Shown here piece by piece: positions 24,354 through 37,362 of a stretch of 64,000 nt of DNA. The number at the start of each line of letters is the position of its first letter. Within the stretch, counting starts at the first letter, position 1. This DNA comes from Stomorhina lunata (Eukaryota; Arthropoda; Insecta; Diptera; Rhiniidae). The stretch spans positions 81,355,281 to 81,419,280 of the forward strand of contig OW121741.1 in the NCBI GenBank assembly GCA_933228675.1. Reading direction: 5' to 3'. The notes under the pieces were generated by a model that was not told the DNA's origin, ran no database searches, and was given only the letters and a program-made list of their open reading frames with translations. The translations under genes and the position numbers were made by a program.

Positions 24354-27150
24354 CTATGACTAGACTATGACTAGACTATGACTAGACTATGACTAGACTA
24401 TGACTAGACTATGACTAGACTATGACTAGACTATGACTAGACTATGACTAGACTATGACTAGACTATGACTAGACTATGACTAGACTATGACTAGACTAT
24501 GACTAGACTATGACTAGACTATGACTAGACTATGACTAGACTATGACTAGACTATGACTAGACTATGACTAGACTATGACTAGACTATGACTAGACTATG
24601 ACTAGACTATGACTAGACTATGACTAGACTATGACTAGACTATGACTAGACTATGACTAGACTATGACTAGACTATGACTAGACTATGACTAGACTATGA
24701 CTAGACTATGACTAGACTATGACTAGACTATGACTAGACTATGACTAGACTATGACTAGACTATGACTAGACTATGACTAGACTATGACTAGACTATGAC
24801 TAGACTATGACTAGACTATGACTAGACTATGACTAGACTATGACTAGACTATGACTAGACTATGACTAGACTATGACTAGACTATGACTAGACTATGACT
24901 AGACTATGACTAGACTATGACTAGACTATGACTAGACTATGACTAGACTATGACTAGACTATGACTAGACTATGACTAGACTATGACTAGACTATGACTA
25001 GACTATGACTAGACTATGACTAGACTATGACTAGACTATGACTAGACTATGACTAGACTATGACTAGACTATGACTAGACTATGACTAGACTATGACTAG
25101 ACTATGACTAGACTATGACTAGACTATGACTAGACTATGACTAGACTATGACTAGACTATGACTAGACTATGACTAGACTATGACTAGACTATGACTAGA
25201 CTATGACTAGACTATGACTAGACTATGACTAGACTATGACTAGACTATGACTAGACTATGACTAGACTATGACTAGACTATGACTAGACTATGACTAGAC
25301 TATGACTAGACTATGACTAGACTATGACTAGACTATGACTAGACTATGACTAGACTATGACTAGACTATGACTAGACTATGACTAGACTATGACTAGACT
25401 ATGACTAGACTATGACTAGACTATGACTAGACTATGACTAGACTATGACTAGACTATGACTAGACTATGACTAGACTATGACTAGACTATGACTAGACTA
25501 TGACTAGACTATGACTAGACTATGACTAGACTATGACTAGACTATGACTAGACTATGACTAGACTATGACTAGACTATGACTAGACTATGACTAGACTAT
25601 GACTAGACTATGACTAGACTATGACTAGACTATGACTAGACTATGACTAGACTATGACTAGACTATGACTAGACTATGACTAGACTATGACTAGACTATG
25701 ACTAGACTATGACTAGACTATGACTAGACTATGACTAGACTATGACTAGACTATGACTAGACTATGACTAGACTATGACTAGACTATGACTAGACTATGA
25801 CTAGACTATGACTAGACTATGACTAGACTATGACTAGACTATGACTAGACTATGACTAGACTATGACTAGACTATGACTAGACTATGACTAGACTATGAC
25901 TAGACTATGACTAGACTATGACTAGACTATGACTAGACTATGACTAGACTATGACTAGACTATGACTAGACTATGACTAGACTATGACTAGACTATGACT
26001 AGACTATGACTAGACTATGACTAGACTATGACTAGACTATGACTAGACTATGACTAGACTATGACTAGACTATGACTAGACTATGACTAGACTATGACTA
26101 GACTATGACTAGACTATGACTAGACTATGACTAGACTATGACTAGACTATGACTAGACTATGACTAGACTATGACTAGACTATGACTAGACTATGACTAG
26201 ACTATGACTAGACTATGACTAGACTATGACTAGACTATGACTAGACTATGACTAGACTATGACTAGACTATGACTAGACTATGACTAGACTATGACTAGA
26301 CTATGACTAGACTATGACTAGACTATGACTAGACTATGACTAGACTATGACTAGACTATGACTAGACTATGACTAGACTATGACTAGACTATGACTAGAC
26401 TATGACTAGACTATGACTAGACTATGACTAGACTATGACTAGACTATGACTAGACTATGACTAGACTATGACTAGACTATGACTAGACTATGACTAGACT
26501 ATGACTAGACTATGACTAGACTATGACTAGACTATGACTAGACTATGACTAGACTATGACTAGACTATGACTAGACTATGACTAGACTATGACTAGACTA
26601 TGACTAGACTATGACTAGACTATGACTAGACTATGACTAGACTATGACTAGACTATGACTAGACTAGACTATGACTAGACTATGACTAGACTATGACTAG
26701 ACAATGACTAGACTATGACTAGACTATGACTAGACTATGACTAGACTATGACTAGACTATGACTAGACTATGACTAGACTATGACTAGACTATGACTAGA
26801 CTATGACTAGACTATGACTAGACTATGACTAGACTATGACTAGACTATGACTAGACTATGACTAGACTATGACTAGACTATGACTAGACTATGACTAGAC
26901 TATGACTAGACTATGACTAGACTATGACTAGACTATGACTAGACTATGACTAGACTATGACTAGACTATGACTAGACTATGACTAGACTATGACTAGACT
27001 ATGACTAGACTATGACTAGACTATGACTAGACTATGACTAGACTATGACTAAGACTATGACTAGACTATGACTAGACTATGACTAGACTATGACTAGACT
27101 ATGACTAGACTATGACTAGACTATGACTAGACTATGACTAGACTATGACT
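24354..27150 (+). repeat. 11-bp satellite ACTATGACTAG, block 1 (about 254 units)
   Basis: The 11-mer array is near-perfect. Variants: a partial unit loss at about 26666-26675 (CTAGACTAGACTATG), GACAATGAC at about 26700, and an inserted A at about 27050. All frames contain stops. Both edges are abrupt. Confidence 0.98.
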
Positions 27151-27743
27151 TTTAATAAAGTGTTAATTTTAACCCTTTCAGACCATAAAAATATTAATAC
27201 AGAATTTAAATGGTTACATGCAACGAAGTCAGCCTGTCTGAATTCATAGTTCATATTTGTTGCAGTTGTTGGGTTTATAATAAATCTAAAAAAAAATTAG
27301 TAACAAAAGTGTCGTGGCGTTAGGATTGACAGGGCAACATGAGATGTAAATACACGCATTCATGGTCATGGGGAATAATAAAAAAGTAGAGGATTGAAAT
27401 AATTTTACAACTACAAACATATCCATATATGCACATCTGCTTGTATGTTTAGGTAGGAAAGTAAACTGTCAATGCCAAACTAATTAGAGACATGATTGAC
27501 ACGAGTAGAATTTGCTATGAAGAGAAAAAACAATATAAAATTGTATGAAAAAATGCAAACTAACAAAGTTAACATGTATTATTGCATTTAAAGTATTCTT
27601 TGTTTTAAAAATATTAATTTTGTTTAAATTACAAAATAAAAGTTTGCTTTTGTTGAAGTATGAGTAATAAAGTATTTATATTAAATTAGTATTAATAATA
27701 CGCAACATATGACAGAAAATTTAGATTATTGAAATATTTTATT
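27151..27743. other. Unique AT-rich DNA, nothing recognised
   Basis: No supportable feature. Confidence 0.5.
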
Positions 27744-28842
27744 ATCAACGTTTCTATAGAAATTTCTTACTATCATTTCCATAGAAATGTCTTCCTATCG
27801 TCAACTTTTCCATAGAAATGTCTTCCTATCGTCAACTAAATGTCTTAATATCGTCAACTTTTCTATAGAAATGTCTTCCTACCGTCAACTTTTCTATAGA
27901 AATGTCTTCCTATCGTCAACCTTTCTATAGAAATGTCTTCAACTTTTCTATAGAAATGTCTTCCTATCGTCAACCTTTCTATAGAAATGTCTTCAACTTT
28001 TCTATAGAAATGTCTTCCTATCGTCAACTTTTCTATAGAAATGTCTTCCTATCGTCAACCTTTCTATAGAAATGTCTTCAACTTTTCTATAGAAATGTCT
28101 TCCTATCGTCAACTTTTCTATAGAAATGTCTTCCTATCGTCAACTTTTCTATAGAAATGTCTTCCTATCGTCAACTTTTCTATAGAAATGTCTTCCTATC
28201 GTCAACTTTTCTATAGAAATGTCTTCCTACCGTCAACTTTTCTAAAGAAATGTCTTCCTGTCGTCAACTTTTTTATAGAAATGTCTTTCTATCGTCAACT
28301 TTTCTATAGAAATGTCTTCCTATCGTCAACTTTTCTATAGAAATGTCTTCCTATCGTCAACTTTTCTATAGAACTGTCTTCCTATCGTCAACTTTTCTAT
28401 AGAAATGTCTTCCTATCGTTAACTTTTCTATAGAAATGTCTTCCTATCGTCAACTTTTCTATAGAAATGTCTTCCTATCGTCAACTTTTCTATAGAAATG
28501 TCTTCCTATCGTCAACTTTTCTATAGAAATGTCGTCCTATCGTCAACTTTTCTATAGAAAAGTCTTCCTATCGTCAACTTTTCTATAGAAATGTCTTCCT
28601 ATCGTCAACTTTTCTATAGAAATGTCTTCCTATCGTCAACTTTTCTATAGAAATGTCTTCCTATCGTCAACTTTTCTATAGAAAAGTCTTCCTATCGTTA
28701 ACTTTTCTATAGAAATGTCTTCCTATCGTCAACTTTTCTAGAGAAATGTCTTCCTATCGTCAACTTTTCTATAGAAATGTCTTCCTATCGTCAACTTTTC
28801 TATAGAAATGTCTTCCTATCGTCAGCTTTTCTATAAAAATAT
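27744..28842 (+). repeat. 31-bp palindrome satellite, block B (about 35 units)
   Basis: The unit has the TTTTCTATAGAAA core as in block A, but the linker is TGTCTTCCTATCGTCAA. Three 23-bp units lacking the CCTATCGT octamer occur near 27917, 27971 and 28056, each with CAACC in place of CAACT. Point variants are more common than in A. Confidence 0.97.
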
Positions 28843-29867
28843 CTTTTGTTTTCATTGAACTTTCTCTATTTTTAATGTTTTTCCTTTGACAAAATGTTAA
28901 TTTAAATAAGAGCAAGGCAAAGATCAACAGCAACAGAATAAAATAAGGAATTTGAAAATTGTTACCATAAGAAAATAAAAACAAATGTCAGAAAACAGCC
29001 AAAGACTTTGAGTGACAACTTAATACAATTTGTGTAAGTCGAGTTAATAAAAAAGAGCACAAAAACAAGTGGAAAAAACATAATAAAACTTAAATAAAAA
29101 TAAAATTTTACTGCGTTTTTAACATTTAGGAGACTCACAAGATGTTCCTTTATGTGCTAAAGTAATATTTATTGCAACCCCTGAGAAAATCAAGAAAACA
29201 AACTCTCACTTATGTACGTCATTCCAGAATGACATGTTAGCACACAGTGTGATTCCCCTAAATGTTATGGCACTTTATGTTTATACAGAATTTTATATTT
29301 CCCTTCCTTCTTATGGAAAAAACCGGGACGCCTACACAAATATAATTTATGACTTTTTGTGGAAAAAGGACAAAAGCATTTTTTCCTTACAACACAAAAT
29401 ACATTTATTCGGTAGCTGTATCCTTTAAGTCGCCCATCAGCAAGGGCAACACCACGGTCATCATTAATATCCTTTTATTTGTTTCTTTTTTTTATATTTA
29501 TTCACTTATATTTTTTTGGCCATTTAACTTCAAGAAAATTGTCATTATTTTCAGTTTTCTTTTTTTTTCTGTCTGTCATTTGATGTTTTATCTCATGAAA
29601 ATATAAAAAAAATTCGAAGCACTTAACACAGTCACTTTTTTGGCATGACCTTAATTTTAGCGTCTTCGGTGTCAGCTACAATTGAAAAGGGTCGATTCAG
29701 TCTTGGTATTGTGTGTTCTTTGAAAGATTTGTGATAAATCTTTTATGTTTCTTAATTAACGTTTAAAAAAGAACATAATAATGACTTATAAAATATGTAA
29801 ATAAGCTAATCTTTTTCTAATTTCTTTAAAACGATTAACAATTGTAGAGTATATTTCTAATTTTCTA
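28843..29867. other. Unique AT-rich DNA, nothing recognised
   Basis: Short open frames have no recognisable motifs. Confidence 0.5.
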
Positions 29868-30536
29868 CATTTCTACGGAAAACTCATCCCGGCAACAACT
29901 TTTCCTTAGAAAACGTATACCAAAGACAACTTTCCTATAGAAAACTTTTAACAGCGAAAATTTCTCTATAAAAAACCCAGCGACAATTTTTTTTATTGAA
30001 AACTTAGTACAATAACACATTTTCTATAGAAAACTTAGCCCAACGAGAAATTTTCTATAGAAAACTTGTCCCAGCGATAAATATTCTATGAAAAAAACTT
30101 ATCCCAGCAACAAATTTTCTATAGAAAACTTATCCCGGCGACAAATTTTCTACAGAAAACTCATCCCGGCAACAGATTTTCTATAGAAAACTTATCCCGG
30201 CGACAAATTTTCTATAGAAAACTTATCTCGGCAACAAACTATCTATAGAAAACTTATCTCGGCAACAAACTTTCTATAGAAAACTTGTCCCAGCGACAAC
30301 TTTTCTATAGAAAACTTGTCCCAGCGACAACTTTTCTATAGAAAACTTGTCCCAGCGACAACTTTTCTATAGAAAACTTATCCCACCGACAATTTTTCTA
30401 TAAAAAAATCTTAACACCTACTAGTTTTTTATGAAAAACTCTTCCCACCTACAGCTTCTCTATAGAAAACTCTTCCTACCCACAACTTTTCTATAGAAAA
30501 CTTATCCCACGGTCAACTTTTATAGAGAAATTTTTT
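29868..30536 (+). repeat. 31-bp palindrome satellite, block C (diverged)
   Basis: About 21 units have the same core TTTCTATAGAAAA and variable linkers (CTTGTCCCAGCGACAA, CTTATCCCGGCGACAA, CTCTTCCCACC). This is the most heterogeneous block, so it looks the oldest. Confidence 0.92.
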
Positions 30537-32035
30537 TCCACCATGAATTTAATCATTACCTTAAATTAAGTTTACTTTATTTTATAAAAACCATTTTCAG
30601 TTACAAAGATATTGATTTTTTTGCAGCATACTTTTAAGCTGCTTACAAAATTTAATTTGCATTGCCTACCTTAGGGAGGAATAAGTACAAATGAGAAGTT
30701 GTTATATTTTGTAATACGAAGTTCTAGAAAATTAATGTGGTTTTGTATTTTTAAAATTTTCCATAGATTTCTTAAGCCAAAATGACCTTCATCATTAATC
30801 ACCAAGAGTGCATAAATATAATAGGGGAGATTTTTAAATTAAATATACATCAATTAATTTCTTTTTAATTTTAATTTTTTAGAAACCTTTTTGTAGTAAT
30901 TTGCAATTTTTTAAAGTCATAAACAAAATTTTAGTTTTAAATTAATGGCTTTTTAGTCATTTCTAGTTTCTTATAGACTCACTTAAGCCAGGTAACATCT
31001 ACCTCGAACCAATTAAATCCTTTACAAAACATTTAGCAAAAAAAACTGAGAACTACCTTTTAGCTTTATAAAGTCAAAGCCAATGGCTTGAGTAGTTGAG
31101 TTGTTTTTCTAAAAATTGTTTTTCAGCGAAAACTTGGTCATTATATGTTGCATTCTCCTGCGTCATTAAAGTTTAGTTTTCAATTTTAAATAAAGTTTTC
31201 CTTCTACGAAACAAGCACTTAAGAAAACTTTACAAAATTTCTGGAAAAGCTAAAAAGAAGAAAAACTTTAAAACAATATCAAGTTAGTTAGAAGCCAAGA
31301 AAGGTAGAGCGTAACAGCTGGAAATGACGTTAATAGTGTGTTTTGAGTAATAATTGTAATGAATGAGTTGGGTGATGAATACTGTGCACGCTACAGCAGG
31401 CTATAAAGTACTTAAATTACTGCTTATATTAAATGCAGATTACAAATTACCAAAGTGGTAGATTCGAAATTTATATAGAGCATCCTAAAAGTATGCAACA
31501 TGAATTTCATTTGTAACACATTGTTACGATTCCATTACTTAGTCAAATACTTCATATTTATACGATGTAGCGGAGACCATAATTTAAACTAAGCTAAACT
31601 AAACTAGTAAATTGCTGTTGCTATCCAAATATTTATACTTATGAGAACCATTAAAAGTGCAGTCGTGTCATGGCTTGAGTTAAGCATGAGATTGATGAAT
31701 ACAAAGGAGCGATATAGTACCTGATAAACATGCTTAGCATATTCTCAAGTCTCTATTATTCTTGGTAAACTTAATAAAAAAAAAATAGCCGAAATGGGAC
31801 AGGAGTCGATGGCCACTTTAAACTAAAAGCACAATTACGTAGCAGGTCCTTACATCTGGTACTGTTGGCAATATTTAATACCTTCAAAAACGTGTGTATT
31901 TACATATGTAAGTATATAAAGGCTATGTCATCTTAAATGTATCTTAATATATGTCTATTATTTGCAAATTTTGTATCTTTTTCTCAAGTCAAATTACACT
32001 GATCAACAGCCAAAATTACAATAATGTTAAACGAT
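30537..32035. other. Mostly unique DNA; contains the source copy of a captured segment
   Basis: No gene was recognised. The stretch 30756-30942 is repeated inside block D (see separate entry). Confidence 0.5.
30756..30942 (+). repeat. Duplicated segment, copy 1
   Basis: Starts ATTTTCCATAGATTTCTTAA and runs to ATTTTAGTTTTAAA. It is nearly the same as 32541-32721, with a few substitutions and small indels. Confidence 0.9.
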
Positions 32036-34460
32036 AGGACATTTATATAAAAAAAAACTTGACGATAGGAAAACATTTCTATAAAGAAAGTTGACGATAG
32101 GAAGACATTTCTATAGAAAAGTTGACCATATTAAGACATTTTTATAGAAAAGTTGACGACAGAAAGACATTTCCATAGAAAAGTTGACGATGGGAAGACA
32201 TTTCTATAGAAAAGTTGACGATAGGAAGACATTTCAATAGAAACGTTGACGATAGGAAGACATTTCTACAGAAAACTTGAAGATGGGAAGAAATTTCTAT
32301 AGAAAAGTTGACGATAGGAAGACATTTCTATAGAAAACTTGACGATAGGAAGACATTTCTATAAAAAAGTTGACGATAGGAAGACATTTCTATAGAAAAG
32401 TTGACGATAGGAAGATTTCTATAGAAAAGTTGACGATAGGAAGACATTTCTATAGAAAAGTTGACGATAGGAAGACATTTCTATAGAAAAGTTGACGATA
32501 GGAAGACATTTCCATAGAAAAGTTGACGATAGAAAGACAAATTTTCCATACATTTCTTAAGCCAAAATGACCTTCATCATTAATCACTAAGAGTGCATAA
32601 ATATAATAGGGGAGATTTTTGAATTATACATCAATTAATTTCTTTTTAATTTTAATTTTTTAGAAACCTTTTTGTAGTAATTTTCAATTTTTTAAAGACT
32701 TAAAAAAAATTTTAGTTTTAAAACTTGAAGATGGGAAGACATTTCTATAGGAAAGGTGACGATAGGAAGACATTTTTATAGAAAAGTTGACGATAGGAAG
32801 ACATTTCTATAGAAAAGTTGACGATAGCAAGACATTTCTATAGAAAAGTTGACGATAGCAAGATATTTCTATAGAAAAGTTGACGATAGCAAGACATTTC
32901 TATAGAAAAGTTGACGATAGGAAGACATTTCTATAGAAAAGTTGACGGTAGGAAGACATTTATATGAAAAAGTTGACGGTAGGAAGACATTTCTATAGAA
33001 AAGTTGACGGTAGGAAGACATTTCTATAGAAAAGTTGACGGTAGGAAGACATTTCTATAGAAAAGTTGACGGTAGGAAGACATTTCTATAGAAAAGTTGA
33101 CGGTAGGAAGACATTTCTATAGAAAAGTTGACGATAGGAAGACATTTCTATAGAAAAGTTGACGATAGGAAGACATTTCTATAGAAAAGTTGACGATAGA
33201 AAGACATTTCTATAGAAAAGTTGACGATAGGAAGACATTTCTATAGAAAAGTTGACGATAGGAAGACATTTCTATAGAAAAGTTGACGATAGGAAGACAT
33301 TTCTATAGAAAAGTTGACGATAGGAAGACATTTCTATAGAAAAGTTGACGATAGGAAGACATTTCTATAGAAAAGTTGACGATAGGAAGACATTTCTATA
33401 GAAAAGTTGACGATAGGAAGACATTTTCATAGAAACGTTGACGATAGGAAGACATTTCTATAGAAAAGTTGACGATAGGAAGACATTTCTATAGAAAAGT
33501 TGACGATAGGAAGACATTTCTATAGAAAAGTTGACGATAGGAAGACATTTCTATAGAAAAGTTGACGATAGGAAGACATTTCTATAGAAAAGTTGACGAT
33601 AGGAAGACATTTCTATAGAAAAGTTGACGATAGGAAGACATTTCTATAGAAAAGTTGACGATAGGAAGACATTTCCATAGAAACGTTGACGATAGGAAGA
33701 CATTTCCATAGAAACGTTGACGATAGGAAGACATTTCCATAGAAACGTTGACGATAGGAAGAAATTTCTACAGAAAACTTGATGATGGGAAGACATTTCT
33801 ACAGAAAACTTGACGATGGGAAGACATTTCTATAGAAAAGTTGACGATAGGAAGACATTTCTATAGAAAAGTTGACGATAGGAAGACAAATTTTATAGAA
33901 AAGTTGACGATAGGAAGACATTTCTATAGAAAAGTTGACGATAGGAAGACTTTTCTATAGAAAAGTTGACGATAGACTTTTCTATAGAAAAGTTGACGAT
34001 AGGAAGACATTTCTATAGAAAAATTGACGATAGGAAGACATTTCTATAGAAAAGTTGACGATAGGAAGACATTTCTATAGAAAAGTTGACGATAGGAAGA
34101 CATTTCTATAGAAAAGTTGACGATAGGAAGACATTTCTATAGAAAAGTTGACGATAGGAAGACATTTCTATAGAAAAGTTGACGATAGGAAGACATTTCT
34201 ATAGAAAAGTTGACGATAGGAAGACATTTCTATAGAAAAGTTGACGATAGGAACCAATTTTTAAATAATAGTTGATGTTAGGAAGACATATCTATAGAAA
34301 AGTTGATGATAGAAGACGTTTCTATAAAAAAGTTGACGATGGGAGGACATTTCTATAGGAAAGTTGACGATATGAAGACATTTCTATAGAAAAGTTGACT
34401 ACAGGAGGACATTTCTTTAGAAAAGTTGACTATAGAAAGACATTTCTATAGAAAAATATA
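32036..34460 (-). repeat. 31-bp palindrome satellite, block D, inverse orientation (about 72 units)
   Basis: Units read GACGATAGGAAGACATTTC then TATAGAAAAGTT, the exact reverse complement of the block B monomer. A local subtype with GACGGTAGG is homogenised over about 32941-33115. The edges and a few internal places carry indels (32415, 33973, 34255). The array is interrupted at 32541-32721 by a copy of 30756-30942. Confidence 0.97.
32541..32721 (+). repeat. Duplicated segment, copy 2, embedded in block D
   Basis: This non-satellite insert shares CTTAAGCCAAAATGACCTTC, GAGTGCATAAATATAATAGG and the rest in order with 30756-30942. Satellite units resume directly on both sides. Confidence 0.92.
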
Positions 34461-35225
34461 ATTCAAAAATGTTTGCTCTGTAAATTAGTGTTATTTGTAA
34501 ATTTTGTTTTTATCAAGTCTCAAGTTAAAGCATTAATGACGACAATTGTTGATACTTCAATAAAATGATTATTACCTTCAACTTAACAAAAATCACTCAA
34601 TATTCAAATCCAAAACATCATCCAAGAATGGAAAAAAATCTATTATCTCAACATCAGTCTAGCAAAATTCACATCAACAATCCTATTGATAAACTTATCA
34701 AAGGGAATAAAAAGTTTTATGAACTCACTCTAATCAAGTAACAGACATTTGTTGGATTAACTCAAGTGTTTTGGAAAATATCAATTTGTTCTGACAACAT
34801 ACCCAATTTGTATTGATACTTGATTTTTGTGAGTATTAAACATAAATTTCATTGGAATGAATTTACCCATAGAATTGCTTAAAGCTTTAGTAACAAAGCT
34901 TTTGTATAAAATCAAGATTCCAAAGAAGAAATAATTAAAACAACTTAATAATTAAATACAATCATTAGCAAATGAAAAGTCTAGGCATAGTATTTATAGT
35001 CATAATTTCCAGTTATATTTTATAGTCATAGTATCTAGGCCAGTGAAGGGCAATATTTATATTTTCCTATCACCAGCTATAAGAGTTGTTGTTGTCATAC
35101 ATATAATTTGTTATTGTGCTATATTTTTGAAAAGCCTCGATTTTCTCATACCTTTAGAACGGGTAGTTGTTGAAAGTCACAAAAAAGAAAAGTAGATAAA
35201 ATTATCTTTAAGTCGCTTAAACTCA
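34461..35225. other. Unique AT-rich DNA, nothing recognised
   Basis: No supportable feature. A short GTGAAGGGC near 35044 is too little to call a Helentron end. Confidence 0.45.
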
Positions 35226-35227
35226 AT

Positions 35228-35340
<113 letters not shown>

Positions 35341-35625
35341 AATTTTTTTTTTTAAATTTTAACTTCTTTTAATTTTAAAAAATTTATAAAAAACCGAAAA
35401 TGTCAAAAACTAAACATTTTTATATCATGACCTTCAAAATGTGGATATACCAAACCAAATAAGTCTCATTTCCTCAAAATCCATTAAGAAATAGTAATTT
35501 TATTAACAATAATCGTTTTTTGTGAATTTCGACGCTTTTTTTCAGAAGTTTGTGTATGGAAGCTATTGTCAAATATGAAGCAATTTCCACAAAATTTGGT
35601 ATATTTATTTTTGTTTATATAAGCA
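35341..35625. other. AT-rich unique DNA, nothing recognised
   Basis: No supportable feature. Confidence 0.4.
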
Positions 35626-36045
35626 ACTAGCTGTACCCAGCTCGCGATGCTGCCGGGTAAACTAAAATAAATTTGAAGGAATGACATTAGAAACCTCCAT
35701 CGACTTATGGGCAACAAATATAAAAAAGTGACATTAATTTATATATATAGGTCGGGTCATGCGAAACAACTTTGCTCAATATCATAGCATGAGCAATTGA
35801 ATAGTTAACGATTAAACTCAATTTGATTAATTTTCAGTGGCGCCACCTGCCGGAAATCGGTCTTACCAATTTAAGAACCTGTATCAGCTCATGCGCTAGA
35901 ACTTTGCTAAAGATCATAACATGATCAAATGCATAGTTTACGATTTAATTAACTCGTATAAATGTTCAGTGGCTCCACCTGTAGGAACTTGATCATACCA
36001 ACTTAGCAACAACTTTGCTAAAGATCATTACATGATCAAATTTTT
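35626..36045 (+). repeat. Dispersed repeat with about 2.3 internal tandem copies
   Basis: Begins with AACTAGCTGTACCCAGCTCG and GATGCTGCCGGGTA, resembling the CTAGCTG-ACCCGGC ends of dispersed insect repeats. Then AACTTTGCTAAAGATCAT-style blocks followed by GATCAAAT and CAGTGGC-CCACCTG recur starting near 35769, 35901 and 36012 (spacing 132 and 111 bp). The superfamily was not determined. Confidence 0.6.
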
Positions 36046-36387
36046 ATATATAAAGAAGAAACTAATTTATAGAGTTTATACAATATATGGAAACTACATT
36101 ATACAATATTTATGTACATATAAAAAATTTCCATGGATTTTATAATCTACAAAAAACACTAAGTAATTTGTTACAAAAAATGTGATAAATTTTGTATGTA
36201 AATATTTTTCGTCATTGGGCCTTATATTGGAACTTGGGTCAAATGTTAACAGATTTTCTTAAAATTAAGCAATTTGATTACAGATTATACAAACATTATG
36301 TGTGCAAAAAATAAATATACAATTATCATTAACTTCAGATTTAGAAGCGTTTTTGTGTATTTCGATGTACTTAACCCTTAACGGCGA
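36046..36387. other. AT-rich unique DNA, nothing recognised
   Basis: No supportable feature. Confidence 0.4.
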
Positions 36388-37140
36388 CGCACATTGATTT
36401 GAAACCAAAATAAAATGGTAAAAAATCTGTATCTTCTAAACTGATTGCATTAGCATGTATTAGAGATTTGTTAAGGTGTTTACACAGGGTGAATCATTGG
36501 GCGTCAAAGTAGACCACCTCAAAAGTAAAAAAGTTTTTGGACCGTGTAGCTTATTCAATTATTGTCCAATATTGTTGATTTTTTACATTTTAGAATGAGC
36601 ATAAAAAAGCAAAGAAAAAACACCCATTGTGCATTCGATTTTAAGCCCATAATTTTTTAAAAAATACTGTCAAACAGCCAATAAATCAGGAAACAAAAAA
36701 TTGAAAATCGTTTTTAAATATCTTAAACCCTTTAATGTTAAAAAATTTCCAAAGTCAAATATTTTTCGCTGCTTGAAAAAGGTGTTTTTTTTTCTCAAAA
36801 AGATGGTATCAATATTTTACATTTTAGAAAAAAGGTTTTTATTAAAATTAAATGTTTTATTATATATTCGTAGAGAGTGGGTTTCTAGAATGATTTAAAC
36901 CAAAATTCAAGTCAGTGCAACATTCCCTTAACGTACTACATTAAACTAAATTTGTTTAATTTTTAGAAAAATTTTGTGTTTTCGAACGTATAACAAAAAA
37001 GTCAAACCGATTTTGCAACTTTCTGAAATGCCATATATTCTCTTTAGATTTCAAAAATAAAAAGTAGCGCAAATTCATAAACGAATCCAGAAAATCAAAT
37101 TTTATAAAATATGGCAAATTTCTATATACTAAAATTTGAA
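36388..37140 (+). repeat. Dispersed repeat, copy 2 (plus), with about 375 bp extra
   Basis: Collinear with the reverse complement of 20415-20803, except for about 36552-36930, which is absent from the first copy. Homology resumes at ACATTAAAC-AAATTT and GTGTTTTCGAAC. The extra part has no recognised coding content or clear terminal repeats. Confidence 0.75.
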
Positions 37141-37362
37141 TAGCAATAAAAGGTCAATTGGGTTTCCTTTTAAAATTTTTTTTTACATAAAGAATAAAAC
37201 AATCTTTATAACTGCAAATAATTATTTAGGTACCTTGTACAGTTTTTCAGAAATTAAAAGTCAAATTTTGCAAAAAATACACTTTTAGTTTTTTTCGTAG
37301 ATTTTTCTCAAAAGCGTTTAAGGTCTTTTTTACAGCACAAAAAAAAATAAAAAGTGTATTTT

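Noticed and set aside
21418..34460. CRISPR array (31-bp repeats)
   Set aside because: Repeats are directly adjacent with no unique spacers, there are no cas genes, and the DNA is clearly eukaryotic.
35041..35060. GTGAAGGGC as another Helentron 3' end
   Set aside because: No hairpin or CTTACTT-type end follows.
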